From contig CAMDDB010000001.1 of NCBI GenBank assembly GCA_945890865.1, forward strand, positions 62,001 to 126,000: 64,000 nt of DNA. Direction: 5' to 3'. Origin of the DNA: Flavobacterium psychrophilum. Its GTDB lineage: Bacteria; Bacteroidota; Bacteroidia; Flavobacteriales; Flavobacteriaceae. Position numbers and translations under genes: made by a program. Shown here piece by piece: positions 34,797-43,829 of the stretch. The notes under the pieces were generated by a model. That model was given only the letters and a program-made list of their open reading frames with translations, did not search any database and was not told the DNA's origin. Every line of letters starts with the position of its first letter. The first letter of the stretch is position 1.

Positions 34797-35184
34797 ATTT
34801 AGTTGGTTTAATGATTAATGCTGTGGGGTATTTTTTCTTAATTTCAATCATTGCTTTTTCCACTTCAATTCGGGTTTCAAAATTTCCAATCCAAACTTTA
34901 TAATTGGGATTGGTATACACAATGGTACCGTCTAAGTCTTTAAATTCCGACTTAAATTCTTGTAATTTTTTTTTAGAATCATCACTATTTCCATAAAAAA
35001 TTTGAATTTTATAGGTCTCATTTGAAGACAATCCGAGATTAATTTTTCTTTTTTCTTTTATCAGTTGCTCAATTTTTGGATCTTGAATTACATTCGAATT
35101 TACATCTTGACCCTTCATTTTTTGCCCTAAAAATATACATAGAATAAAGAAGAACAATAAGTTATGTTTTTGCGATTTTTCCAT
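34795..35184 (-). CDS. Exported SPOR-domain protein
   Basis: A 129-residue protein with an N-terminal signal sequence (HNLLFFFILCIFLGQKMKGQ). Its C-terminal ~75 residues form a SPOR domain (YKIQIFYGNSDDSKKKLQEFKSEF, then YKVWIGNFETRIEVEKAMIEIKKKYPTALII). SPOR domains bind denuded peptidoglycan glycan strands, often at the division site. In flavobacteria such small SPOR proteins often sit near infB or the act operon, but no functional link is known to me. The gene is monocistronic and divergent from the act operon. Confidence 0.85.
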   Translation of the reverse strand: MEKSQKHNLLFFFILCIFLGQKMKGQDVNSNVIQDPKIEQLIKEKRKINLGLSSNETYKIQIFYGNSDDSKKKLQEFKSEFKDLDGTIVYTNPNYKVWIGNFETRIEVEKAMIEIKKKYPTALIIKPTK

Positions 35185-35308
35185 TACCTTTTTTTTTCAT
35201 TACAAAAATACAATTTCATTTTATTGTAAGAGACATTAATGTTATTTAGAACAAGTATAAATTACATTTTAAGGTAAAATTAAGGTTTTAATAATAGTTC
35301 TAATATTG

Positions 35309-35316
35309 TATTTTTG
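35309..35316 (+). promoter_or_regulatory. -7 box of the act-cox operon promoter
   Basis: TATTTTTG matches TAnnTTTG, 80 bases before actA. No second convincing promoter is visible before ctaD, so the eight genes are probably one transcript. Confidence 0.5.
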
Positions 35317-35395
35317 TCGGAGTTTTTTAAAATTAGAGTTGATATAATTTTCAGCTTTAATTGTACCAAATAATTAGTTGATAATCATTTTAAAT

Positions 35396-36670
35396 ATGAA
35401 AAAGGTGGGTAACCATAAATCGTTTTCAAAGATTTTCTTCAGTTTAGCGTTATCGCTAACAATTTCTTTAACTGCATTTTCTCAAGATGCTGCAAAAGGT
35501 AAAGAAATTTTTAATGCCAATTGTGCTGCATGTCATAAATTAGATGCAAAAGCTACAGGTCCTGCACTTCGTGGCGTTTCGGCTAAGTACGACAAAGAAT
35601 GGCTCTATAAGTGGATTAAAAATAGTGGAGAATTAATCAAATCAGGAGATGCACAAGCTGTTAAAGTTTTCGAAGAAAACAATAAAGTCGCCATGACTGC
35701 ATTTCCACAATTGTCAAATGAAGATATTGACAATATTATAGCATATACTTCTGAACCAGCTCCGGTTGCAGCAGCTCCAGTAGCTGGTGCTGCAGGATCT
35801 GGCAATGCAGGATCAGATCAAAATGGAGTTTCTAACAATTTAATTTTAGGCGCACTTTCATTAGTAATGTTGATGTTAATTGTGATGTTGTATTTGGTAT
35901 ACAACATGTTAACAAAAATTGCAGATGCTAAAGGAATAGAAATTGTAAAGAAAAACCGATCATTGATGGGCTTGTTTACAGCGTATGCTAAAAATCAATT
36001 TTTGGTATTTGTTTCAGCAATACTATTTTTATTGGTCAGTGCTTATTTTGCTTATGGTTATTTAATGCAAATAGGAATTGATCAAGGATATGAGCCAGTA
36101 CAACCTATACACTATTCGCACCGAATTCATGCTGGGGATAATGGAATTGATTGTAAATACTGTCACTCTTCTGCTCGCGTAAGTAAGCATGCTGGAATTC
36201 CTTCATTAAATGTGTGTATGAACTGTCATAAAAACATTAGTGAAGTGGCAGAAACCACAGCAACAGAAGAACATTCAAAAGCGTTTTATGACGCACAAAT
36301 TGCTAAATTATATGATGCTGTTGGATGGGATAAATCCTTGCAAAAATATACAGGAAAAACTAAACCTGTGAAATGGGTTAGAATTCACAACTTGCCAGAT
36401 CACGTATATTTCAATCACTCACAACACGTAACTGTTGCCGGAGTTGAATGTCAAACGTGTCATGGACCAGTTCAAGAATACGAATTTCAAAAACAATTTG
36501 CTCCTCTTACTATGGGTTGGTGTATCAATTGTCACAGAGAAACAAACGTAAAAGTAGAAGATAATGCTTACTACAAAAAAATCCACGAAGAACTTTCCAA
36601 AAAATACGGTGTATCGCAATTAACAGTTGCGCAAATGGGTGGTTTAGAATGTGGGAAATGTCACTATTAA
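35396..36670 (+). CDS. actA: Alternative complex III subunit ActA, six-heme cytochrome c
   Basis: A 424-residue multiheme cytochrome. It has a signal peptide, then an N-terminal class I monoheme domain (CAACH near residue 43, with a downstream AMTAF methionine ligand region), an Ala/Pro/Gly linker, two transmembrane segments, then a pentaheme part with CKYCH, CMNCH, CQTCH, CINCH and CGKCH. Classical ActA has only the five-heme part, so this one carries an extra fused cytochrome domain. It takes electrons from the ActB iron-sulfur chain and passes them on in the periplasm. I prefer ATG 35396 (MKKVGNHKSF) to the ATG six codons earlier. First gene of the operon. Confidence 0.93.
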   Translation: MKKVGNHKSFSKIFFSLALSLTISLTAFSQDAAKGKEIFNANCAACHKLDAKATGPALRGVSAKYDKEWLYKWIKNSGELIKSGDAQAVKVFEENNKVAMTAFPQLSNEDIDNIIAYTSEPAPVAAAPVAGAAGSGNAGSDQNGVSNNLILGALSLVMLMLIVMLYLVYNMLTKIADAKGIEIVKKNRSLMGLFTAYAKNQFLVFVSAILFLLVSAYFAYGYLMQIGIDQGYEPVQPIHYSHRIHAGDNGIDCKYCHSSARVSKHAGIPSLNVCMNCHKNISEVAETTATEEHSKAFYDAQIAKLYDAVGWDKSLQKYTGKTKPVKWVRIHNLPDHVYFNHSQHVTVAGVECQTCHGPVQEYEFQKQFAPLTMGWCINCHRETNVKVEDNAYYKKIHEELSKKYGVSQLTVAQMGGLECGKCHY

Positions 36671-36702
36671 TAAAATAATTTAAGAAGCTAATATACTATA
36701 CA

Positions 36703-39700
36703 ATGGCATCAAACAAAAAATACTGGAAAAGTGTTGAAGAACTAAACGAAAATAGTTCTATTGTTGAGACGCTAAGAAACAACGAGTTTGTGGAACCTAT
36801 TCCGGTTGAGGATTTTTTAGGAGATAAAGAATCGTTATCTTCTTCTTCAACTACTCGTCGTGACTTTTTAAAATATGTTGGATTCAGCACTGCAGCAGCA
36901 TCTTTAGCGGCGTGTGAAGGTCCTGTTGTAAAGTCAATTCCTTACGTAGTTCAACCAGAAGAAATTATTCCAGGTGTTGCTGATTATTATGCAACTACTA
37001 TGGCTGACGGTTTTGATTTTGCAAATATTTTAATCAAAACTCGTGAGGGTCGTCCTATTAAAGTTGAAAACAATAATTTAGCGGGAGCAAGCACTGGTGC
37101 AAATGCCAGAGTACATGCTTCTGTACTTTCATTATACGATAGTTTGCGATTGAAAAGTCCAAAAATTGCTGGTAAAGAAGCAACTTGGGCTGATGTAAAT
37201 GCAAAAGTAAAATCAAGTTTAGAAGATGCAAAAGCAAAAGGGGGCAATGTAGTAGTGTTAACTAATACTATGGCAAGTCCTTCAACGGATGCATTAATTG
37301 CTTCTTTAATTGCTAAATATCCAACAACAAAACACGTTGTTTATGATGCGGTTTCTGAATCGAATACTTTAGATGCATTTCAAGCGGTATATGGTGTAAG
37401 AGCCATGGCTAATTACGATTTTTCAAAAGCAGATGTAATCGTTTCTGTTGGTGCTGATTTCTTAGGAGACTGGCAAGGTGGTGGTTTTGATGCAGGTTAT
37501 GCACAAGGACGAATTCCTAAAAAGGGAATGATGTCTAAACACATTCAAATAGAAGCTAATATGACATTAGCAGGAGCTAATGCCGATGTTAGAATTCCAT
37601 TAAACGTTGCAGACCAAAAACAAGCCTTAGTAAAAATATACAATATTATTACAGGTGCTGCAGTAAGCACATCAAAAATAGAAAAATACGAAGAAGCAGT
37701 TGTTAAAGCAGCTAAACAATTAAAAGCGGCCGGAAATAATGGTGTTTTTGTAACAGGATTAGACGATGTAAATGCACAATTAATAGCATTAGCGATTAAC
37801 AATGCCCTACAATCTGTAGCGTTTAACCCTTCCGACGCAATATTAACTAGAAAAGGAGATGCTAAAGCGGTTACTCAATTAGTAACTGATATGAAAGCGG
37901 GTAAAATTCATACTTTAATTATGAATGGTGTTAATCCGGTTTTTACTTTAGCCCAATCAAAAGACTTTGTTGCAGCATTAAAATCGGTTAAATTATCAGT
38001 TTCTTTTTCTATGAAAGAGGATGAAACTTCTAGTCTAACTACAATAGCTGCTGCTGCGCCACATTATTTAGAATCATGGGGAGATGTTGCAATAATTAGA
38101 AGTAATTATAGTATTGTTCAGCCCACTATTCATCCTTTATTCAATACAAAACAATTCCAAGAAGCATTATTAACTTGGACCGACAATACAGTTGCTTATT
38201 TTGATTACTTGAAATCGTTTGCCACTTCATCTTTAGTCGGTAAAACATGGAATCAAGCTGTTCATGATGGTTTTGTAGCTTCAATTGCAAGTCCGTTAGC
38301 TGCTTCTGCTGCTAATTATGGAGCTGCCGCAAGCGCATTAGCACAAGCTAAAGCTTCTAATTTTGATTTGGTATTGTATGCCAAAATAGGAATGGGAGAT
38401 GGGCAACAAGCAAACAATCCATGGTTACAAGAATTTCCAGATCCTATTACTAGAGTGTCTTGGGATAACTATGTTACAATGTCTAAAGCCGACGCTGAGA
38501 AAGGTGGGTTTAAAAATTGGAATGTTGCCAACGGTGGATTAAACGGAAGTTATGCTACTATTAAAGTAGGAAACGCTACATTAGAAAATGTACCCGTGGT
38601 AATTCAGCCAGGTCAAGCTAAAGGAACTTTAGGGTTAGCTTTTGGATATGGTAAAAAACTTGGTTTAAAAGAAGAAATGCAGGTGGGTGTAAATGCATAT
38701 GCATTATATGCAAACTTAAATGCAAATCAGTCAGCTACTATTACTGTTGCAGAAGGCGAACATGAATTTGCATGTGTGCAGTTACAAAGAACATTAATGG
38801 GTAGAGGTGATATTCTTAAAGAAACTACCTTAGAAGTATTCAATACAAAAGAGGCTAAAGAATGGAACCCAATTCCAATGGTATCTTTAGATCATAAACC
38901 CACAGCAGCTACTGAAGTTGATTTATGGGATTCATTCGATCGTTCAACAGGACATCATTTCAATTTGTCAATCGATTTGAATGCGTGTACTGGATGTGGG
39001 GCATGTGTTATCGCTTGTCATGCAGAAAATAACGTTCCTGTAGTTGGAAAATCTGAAGTAAGAAGAAGTAGAGATATGCACTGGTTGCGTATTGATAGAT
39101 ATTACTCTTCTCAAGAAACTTTTGCAGGAGATATTGTTGTTAAAGAAGAAGCTTCAGGGTTATTAGATACAGTAAGTACTTTTTCAGATATGGAAGATCC
39201 TTCTGAAAATCCACAAGTTGCATTCCAACCCGTAATGTGTCAGCACTGTAACCATGCTCCTTGTGAGACGGTTTGTCCAGTAGCGGCAACATCACACGGT
39301 AGAGAAGGTCAAAATCATATGGCATACAACAGATGTGTGGGTACACGTTATTGTGCCAACAACTGTCCGTATAAAGTAAGACGTTTCAACTGGTTCTTGT
39401 ACAACAAAAATAGCGAGTTTGATTATCATATGAATGACGATTTAGGTCGTATGGTTCTTAATCCAGACGTAAACGTTCGTTCTCGTGGGGTTATGGAAAA
39501 ATGTTCTATGTGTATCCAAATGACGCAAGCGGTTAAGTTGAAAGCAAAACGAGAAGGAAGAATTGTTGGAAAAGAGGAATTTCAAACAGCTTGTTCTGCA
39601 GCATGTACAAATGGAGCAATGAAATTTGGAGATGTAAATGATGAAACAACAGACGTTGCCAAATTATTGGAAGACGAAAGAATGTATCATTTATTAGAGC

Positions 39701-39756
39701 ACATTGGAACAAAACCAAACGTGATGTATCACGTTAAAGTTAGAAACGATAAATAA
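36703..39756 (+). CDS. actB: Alternative complex III subunit ActB (molybdopterin-type and iron-sulfur fusion)
   Basis: A 1017-residue periplasmic protein. A twin-arginine signal TTRRDFLKYVG (RR at 52-53) sits about 50 residues in and is followed by a possible lipobox LAAC at 68-71. Residues about 75-740 are a molybdopterin oxidoreductase-like domain, which in ActB lacks the cofactor. The C-terminal ferredoxin-like domain has four cysteine clusters: CTGCGACVIAC, CQHCNHAPCETVCP, CVGTRYCANNCP and CSMC...CSAAC. It relays electrons from quinol to the ActA hemes. It starts 32 bases after actA. Length is typical of the family. Confidence 0.95.
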   Translation: MASNKKYWKSVEELNENSSIVETLRNNEFVEPIPVEDFLGDKESLSSSSTTRRDFLKYVGFSTAAASLAACEGPVVKSIPYVVQPEEIIPGVADYYATTMADGFDFANILIKTREGRPIKVENNNLAGASTGANARVHASVLSLYDSLRLKSPKIAGKEATWADVNAKVKSSLEDAKAKGGNVVVLTNTMASPSTDALIASLIAKYPTTKHVVYDAVSESNTLDAFQAVYGVRAMANYDFSKADVIVSVGADFLGDWQGGGFDAGYAQGRIPKKGMMSKHIQIEANMTLAGANADVRIPLNVADQKQALVKIYNIITGAAVSTSKIEKYEEAVVKAAKQLKAAGNNGVFVTGLDDVNAQLIALAINNALQSVAFNPSDAILTRKGDAKAVTQLVTDMKAGKIHTLIMNGVNPVFTLAQSKDFVAALKSVKLSVSFSMKEDETSSLTTIAAAAPHYLESWGDVAIIRSNYSIVQPTIHPLFNTKQFQEALLTWTDNTVAYFDYLKSFATSSLVGKTWNQAVHDGFVASIASPLAASAANYGAAASALAQAKASNFDLVLYAKIGMGDGQQANNPWLQEFPDPITRVSWDNYVTMSKADAEKGGFKNWNVANGGLNGSYATIKVGNATLENVPVVIQPGQAKGTLGLAFGYGKKLGLKEEMQVGVNAYALYANLNANQSATITVAEGEHEFACVQLQRTLMGRGDILKETTLEVFNTKEAKEWNPIPMVSLDHKPTAATEVDLWDSFDRSTGHHFNLSIDLNACTGCGACVIACHAENNVPVVGKSEVRRSRDMHWLRIDRYYSSQETFAGDIVVKEEASGLLDTVSTFSDMEDPSENPQVAFQPVMCQHCNHAPCETVCPVAATSHGREGQNHMAYNRCVGTRYCANNCPYKVRRFNWFLYNKNSEFDYHMNDDLGRMVLNPDVNVRSRGVMEKCSMCIQMTQAVKLKAKREGRIVGKEEFQTACSAACTNGAMKFGDVNDETTDVAKLLEDERMYHLLEHIGTKPNVMYHVKVRNDK

Positions 39757-39787
39757 GTATTAATTAACAGAAACAATATAAAGGATT

Positions 39788-41197
39788 ATGTCGTCTCATT
39801 ACGAAGCACCCATTAGAAAACCGTTAGTAGTAGGAAGTAAATCTTACCACGATGTAACGGTAGACGTAGCTAGACCTGTAGAAGGTAGAGCAAACAAACA
39901 ATGGTGGACAGTATTTTCAATTGCATTAGCCGCTTTCCTATGGGGATTAGGTTGTATGGTTTATACTATTTCTACTGGTATTGGAACATGGGGATTAAAT
40001 AAAACAGTAGGTTGGGCTTGGGATATTACCAACTTCGTTTGGTGGGTAGGTATTGGTCACGCCGGAACTCTTATCTCAGCGGTTTTATTGTTATTCCGTC
40101 AAAAATGGAGAATGGCTATTAACCGTTCTGCCGAAGCAATGACTATTTTTTCAGTAATTCAAGCCGGATTATTTCCAATCATTCACATGGGTCGTCCGTG
40201 GTTAGGATACTGGGTATTGCCTATTCCAAATCAATTCGGGTCCTTATGGGTGAATTTTAACTCACCATTATTATGGGACGTATTTGCAATTTCAACGTAT
40301 TTATCAGTATCATTAGTTTTCTGGTGGACCGGTTTATTACCTGATTTTGCGATGTTACGCGATAGAGCAGTAACTCCTTTTACAAAAAGAGTATATTCGA
40401 TTTTATCTTTTGGATGGTCGGGTAGAGCAAAAGACTGGCAACGTTTTGAAGAGGTTTCATTAGTTTTGGCTGGTTTAGCTACGCCACTAGTATTGTCGGT
40501 TCACACTATTGTATCATTTGACTTTGCTACCTCGGTAATTCCAGGATGGCATACTACAATTTTACCACCCTACTTCGTTGCTGGAGCTATTTTCTCAGGA
40601 TTTGCCATGGTAAACACCTTGTTGATCATCATGAGAAAAGTATCCAACTTAGAAGATTATATCACCGTGCAACACATCGAATTAATGAATATTGTAATCA
40701 TGATTACAGGTTCGATCGTAGGTTGTGCATACATTACAGAGTTATTTGTGGCTTGGTATTCGGGAGTTGAATACGAACAATATGCTTTCTTAAACAGAGC
40801 TACAGGTCCTTACTGGTGGTCATACTGGTTAATGATGACTTGTAATGTAATTTCTCCACAAGTAATGTGGTCTAAGAAAATTAGAACAAACATTATGGCT
40901 TCGTTTATTATTTCAATTGTGGTAAACGTAGGAATGTGGTTTGAGCGTTTTGTAATTATCGTAACTTCTTTGCATAGAGATTATTTACCCTCTTCATGGA
41001 CCATGTTCCAACCAACATTTGTTGATGCGGGTATTTATATTGGAACCATTGGATTCTTCTTTGTATTATTCTTATTATATTCTAGAAGTTTCCCCGTAAT
41101 TGCTCAAGCAGAAGTCAAAACAATTTTGAAAGCTTCAGGAGACAATTATAAGAAGCATAGAGAAGAAAACGACCATAATCATTCAGATAATCATTAA
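39788..41197 (+). CDS. actC: Alternative complex III subunit ActC (NrfD-like quinol-binding membrane subunit)
   Basis: A 469-residue NrfD/PsrC-type protein with about ten transmembrane segments, beginning with a soluble N-terminus (YEAPIRKPLVVG). Conserved features include NFVWWVGIGHAGTLISAVLLLF, MGRPWLGYW and VSFDFATSVIPGWHTTILPPYFVAGAIFSG, characteristic of ActC. It forms a quinol-oxidation site and may contribute to proton movement. The C-terminus is histidine-rich (ENDHNHSDNH). It sits 31 bases after actB and 4 bases before actD. Confidence 0.95.
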   Translation: MSSHYEAPIRKPLVVGSKSYHDVTVDVARPVEGRANKQWWTVFSIALAAFLWGLGCMVYTISTGIGTWGLNKTVGWAWDITNFVWWVGIGHAGTLISAVLLLFRQKWRMAINRSAEAMTIFSVIQAGLFPIIHMGRPWLGYWVLPIPNQFGSLWVNFNSPLLWDVFAISTYLSVSLVFWWTGLLPDFAMLRDRAVTPFTKRVYSILSFGWSGRAKDWQRFEEVSLVLAGLATPLVLSVHTIVSFDFATSVIPGWHTTILPPYFVAGAIFSGFAMVNTLLIIMRKVSNLEDYITVQHIELMNIVIMITGSIVGCAYITELFVAWYSGVEYEQYAFLNRATGPYWWSYWLMMTCNVISPQVMWSKKIRTNIMASFIISIVVNVGMWFERFVIIVTSLHRDYLPSSWTMFQPTFVDAGIYIGTIGFFFVLFLLYSRSFPVIAQAEVKTILKASGDNYKKHREENDHNHSDNH

Positions 41198-41201
41198 TAT
41201 T

Positions 41202-41726
41202 ATGAGTAATAAAGTAATACACGCTATATATAATGATGATGATGTTTTAATGGATGCTGTAAAACAAACTAGAGCAGCTCATCATCATATCGAAGAAATA
41301 TATACGCCATTCCCTGTTCACGGATTGGATAAAGCAATGGGGTTAGCTCCAACAAGAATTGCAATAGCTGCATTTCTATACGGAATAACTGGACTTTTAG
41401 TTTATACTGCTTTGATGAATTTTATAATGATTCAAGATTGGCCACAAGATATTGGAGGTAAGCCAAGTTTTAACTATATTGATAATATGCCTGCATTTGT
41501 GCCTATTATGTTTGAAGGAACTGTATTTTTTGCAGCACATTTAATGGTAATTACTTTTTATTTGAGAAGTAAATTATGGCCATTCAAAAAAGCTGAAAAT
41601 CCAGATGTTAGAACGACAGATGACCATTTTTTAATGGAAGTAGGTGTTCACGGAAATGAAAAAGAATTGGTTTCTTTTTTCAAAAGTACGGGAGCAGTAG
41701 AAGTTAAAGTAATTGAAAAGCATTAA
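41202..41726 (+). CDS. actD: Alternative complex III subunit ActD (DUF3341)
   Basis: A 174-residue DUF3341 protein. The N-terminal cytoplasmic domain (VIHAIYNDDDVLMDAVKQTR, then EEIYTPFPVHGLDKAMGL, the family hallmark) precedes two transmembrane helices (IAIAAFLYGITGLLVYTALM and MPAFVPIMFEGTVFFAAHLM). It is a structural subunit of the complex with no cofactor. It has typical length and lies 4 bases after actC and 9 bases before actE. Confidence 0.93.
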   Translation: MSNKVIHAIYNDDDVLMDAVKQTRAAHHHIEEIYTPFPVHGLDKAMGLAPTRIAIAAFLYGITGLLVYTALMNFIMIQDWPQDIGGKPSFNYIDNMPAFVPIMFEGTVFFAAHLMVITFYLRSKLWPFKKAENPDVRTTDDHFLMEVGVHGNEKELVSFFKSTGAVEVKVIEKH

Positions 41727-41735
41727 GTAGGAGTT

Positions 41736-42281
41736 ATGAAAAGATTATATAAAATAGTAGCAGTGGTAGGTTTGTCCTTTATGGCAACTTCTTGTTTCGA
41801 TAAATCTAAACCTAACTATCAGTTTTTTCCAAATATGTATGAAGCGGTTTCCTATGAAACCTATTCTGAGCATAAGATATTTAAAGGCGGGGTGGAAGCT
41901 CAAACTCCTGTAAAAGGTTCTGTTAAAAGAGGTTTTGTACCTTATGAAATTCCTAATACACCTGAAGGGTATACCTTGGCTAAAGCCTCATTAAAGTCAC
42001 CTTTAGATTCTTTAAGCTTGGATGCTGAAAAAGGAAAAACATTGTTTAATGTTTATTGTGCAATTTGCCACGGTGAAAAAGGGGATGGTAAAGGAAACTT
42101 AGTTGTTAAAGAAAAATTCTTAGGAGTTCCAAATTATAAAGACCGACCAATCACAGAAGGAAGTGTTTTTCACGTAATCACCTACGGTTTGAACTCAATG
42201 GGTTCTCATGCTAATCAATTGTCGCAAGAAGAGCGTTGGCAAGTAACCGATTATGTTTTAAAACTTAAATCACAATTATAA
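41736..42281 (+). CDS. actE: Alternative complex III subunit ActE, monoheme cytochrome c lipoprotein
   Basis: A 181-residue lipoprotein with the lipobox cysteine at residue 20 (MATSC). One heme site, CAICH at 108-112, lies in a class I cytochrome c domain with GEKGDGKG after it and a methionine ligand region NSMGSHANQ near the C-terminus. The N-terminal FPNMYEAVSYETY segment is typical of ActE. It probably passes electrons from ActA to the CuA centre of the oxidase. It is membrane-tethered on the periplasmic side. Confidence 0.93.
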   Translation: MKRLYKIVAVVGLSFMATSCFDKSKPNYQFFPNMYEAVSYETYSEHKIFKGGVEAQTPVKGSVKRGFVPYEIPNTPEGYTLAKASLKSPLDSLSLDAEKGKTLFNVYCAICHGEKGDGKGNLVVKEKFLGVPNYKDRPITEGSVFHVITYGLNSMGSHANQLSQEERWQVTDYVLKLKSQL

Positions 42282-42308
42282 TACTAATACTTTTTGAAAA
42301 TAATAGAT

Positions 42309-43811
42309 ATGTACACGTTTTCAAGTAAATTAAAAACTTTTTCATTCCTCTTGATGGCTCTTGGAGCTATAGGAATAGTTGTAGGATTTTTGAATGCTCC
42401 TAAAACTATTGAAGATGTTGAAAAATTATTAGCAGATAGTCATCATACCGAGGCTTCTCATTCAGATAAAGTAGCTCATGATGCTCATGCCGTTCATGCC
42501 GTTGAAACTCCACATGCTGAAACTACTGCGGTAGTTGATTCTGTAAAAACAATTGAGGGAGACACAACACATGCTGAAGTTGCCACTTTAGATAGTACTG
42601 CAATAGCTGCAGTAGCAGTATCAGAAACCCATTCTGATAATCATGATTCTCATAAAAAAGAGGAAGTTGCTCATAACGATGAGGAACATACAAAACATTT
42701 AGAGCACGTTTTACATCAATTACAAAACAAACCTTGGTCTGCTTTGTACGTGGCTTGTATTTTCTTTATGTTAATTTCACTTGGAGTATTAGCTTTTTAC
42801 GCCATTCAATACGCTGCTCAGGCAGGTTGGTCTCCAATCTTGTTTAGAGTTATGGAAAGTATTACAGCTTATTTATTACCAGGTTCCATCATTTTCTTCA
42901 TCTTGTTAGTATTGGCTGGAATGCATTACAACCATATTTTTGTTTGGATGGATCCAAATCTAATCGATCCAACACATGCTGATTATGATAAATTAATCGA
43001 TTTAAAATCGGGATATTTAAACGTTCCTTTCTTCCTTGGAAGAGCTGCTGTTTTCTTGATTGTATGGAATTTATACCGTTATTTCTCAAGAAAATATTCA
43101 TTAGCACAAGATGCTGCTTCAGATAATTCTTTTTACAAGAAAAATTTCAAATTAGCAGCAGGGTTCTTAGTATTCTTTATTGTTTCTGAATCAATGATGT
43201 CTTGGGATTGGATAATGTCTGTTGATCCACACTGGTATAGTACATTGTTTGGGTGGTATGTTTTTGCAAGTTTCTTTGTAAGTGGTATCACTGTTATCGC
43301 AATGACCACTTTATATTTAAAATCTAAAGGATATTTAGAACAAGTAAATACCAGTCATATTCATGATTTAGCAAAATTCATGTTTGGAATGAGTATTTTT
43401 TGGACTTATTTGTGGTTCTCTCAATTCATGTTGATTTGGTATTCAAATATTCCAGAAGAAGTTACTTACTTTGTTACCCGAATTGAACATTATAAATTAC
43501 CATTCTTCGGAATGTTAGCATTGAACTTTATTTTCCCATTGTTGATCTTAATCAATACCGATTTTAAACGATTAACTTGGGTTGTCGTGATGGCGGGAAC
43601 AGTAATATTATTTGGACATTATATTGATTTCTTCAATATGATTATGCCGGCAACTGTAGGGGACCAATGGTTTATTGGTATTCCAGAAATTGGAGCCTTA
43701 TTATTTTTCTTAGGATTGTTCATTTTTGTAGTATTTACAACCTTGACAAAAGCACCATTAATGGCAAAAGGAAATCCTTTTATTGAAGAAAGTAAACATT
43801 TTCATTATTAA
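42309..43811 (+). CDS. actF: Alternative complex III subunit ActF with a histidine-rich insert
   Basis: A 500-residue NrfD-like paralogue of ActC with about ten transmembrane segments (FLLMALGAIGIVVGFL; WSALYVACIFFMLISLGVLAFYA; MMSWDWIMSVDPHWYSTLFGWYVF is a strong family block). Between the first and second segments, residues about 36-140 form a low-complexity loop with 16 histidines, plus Glu, Asp, Thr and Ala, such as DSHHTEASHSDKVAHDAHAVHA. This is not needed for the fold and suggests metal or proton binding. I chose ATG 42309; a TTG five codons earlier is possible. coxB follows 18 bases later. Confidence 0.92.
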   Translation: MYTFSSKLKTFSFLLMALGAIGIVVGFLNAPKTIEDVEKLLADSHHTEASHSDKVAHDAHAVHAVETPHAETTAVVDSVKTIEGDTTHAEVATLDSTAIAAVAVSETHSDNHDSHKKEEVAHNDEEHTKHLEHVLHQLQNKPWSALYVACIFFMLISLGVLAFYAIQYAAQAGWSPILFRVMESITAYLLPGSIIFFILLVLAGMHYNHIFVWMDPNLIDPTHADYDKLIDLKSGYLNVPFFLGRAAVFLIVWNLYRYFSRKYSLAQDAASDNSFYKKNFKLAAGFLVFFIVSESMMSWDWIMSVDPHWYSTLFGWYVFASFFVSGITVIAMTTLYLKSKGYLEQVNTSHIHDLAKFMFGMSIFWTYLWFSQFMLIWYSNIPEEVTYFVTRIEHYKLPFFGMLALNFIFPLLILINTDFKRLTWVVVMAGTVILFGHYIDFFNMIMPATVGDQWFIGIPEIGALLFFLGLFIFVVFTTLTKAPLMAKGNPFIEESKHFHY

Positions 43812-43829
43812 TAGTTAAAAAGAAATAAA

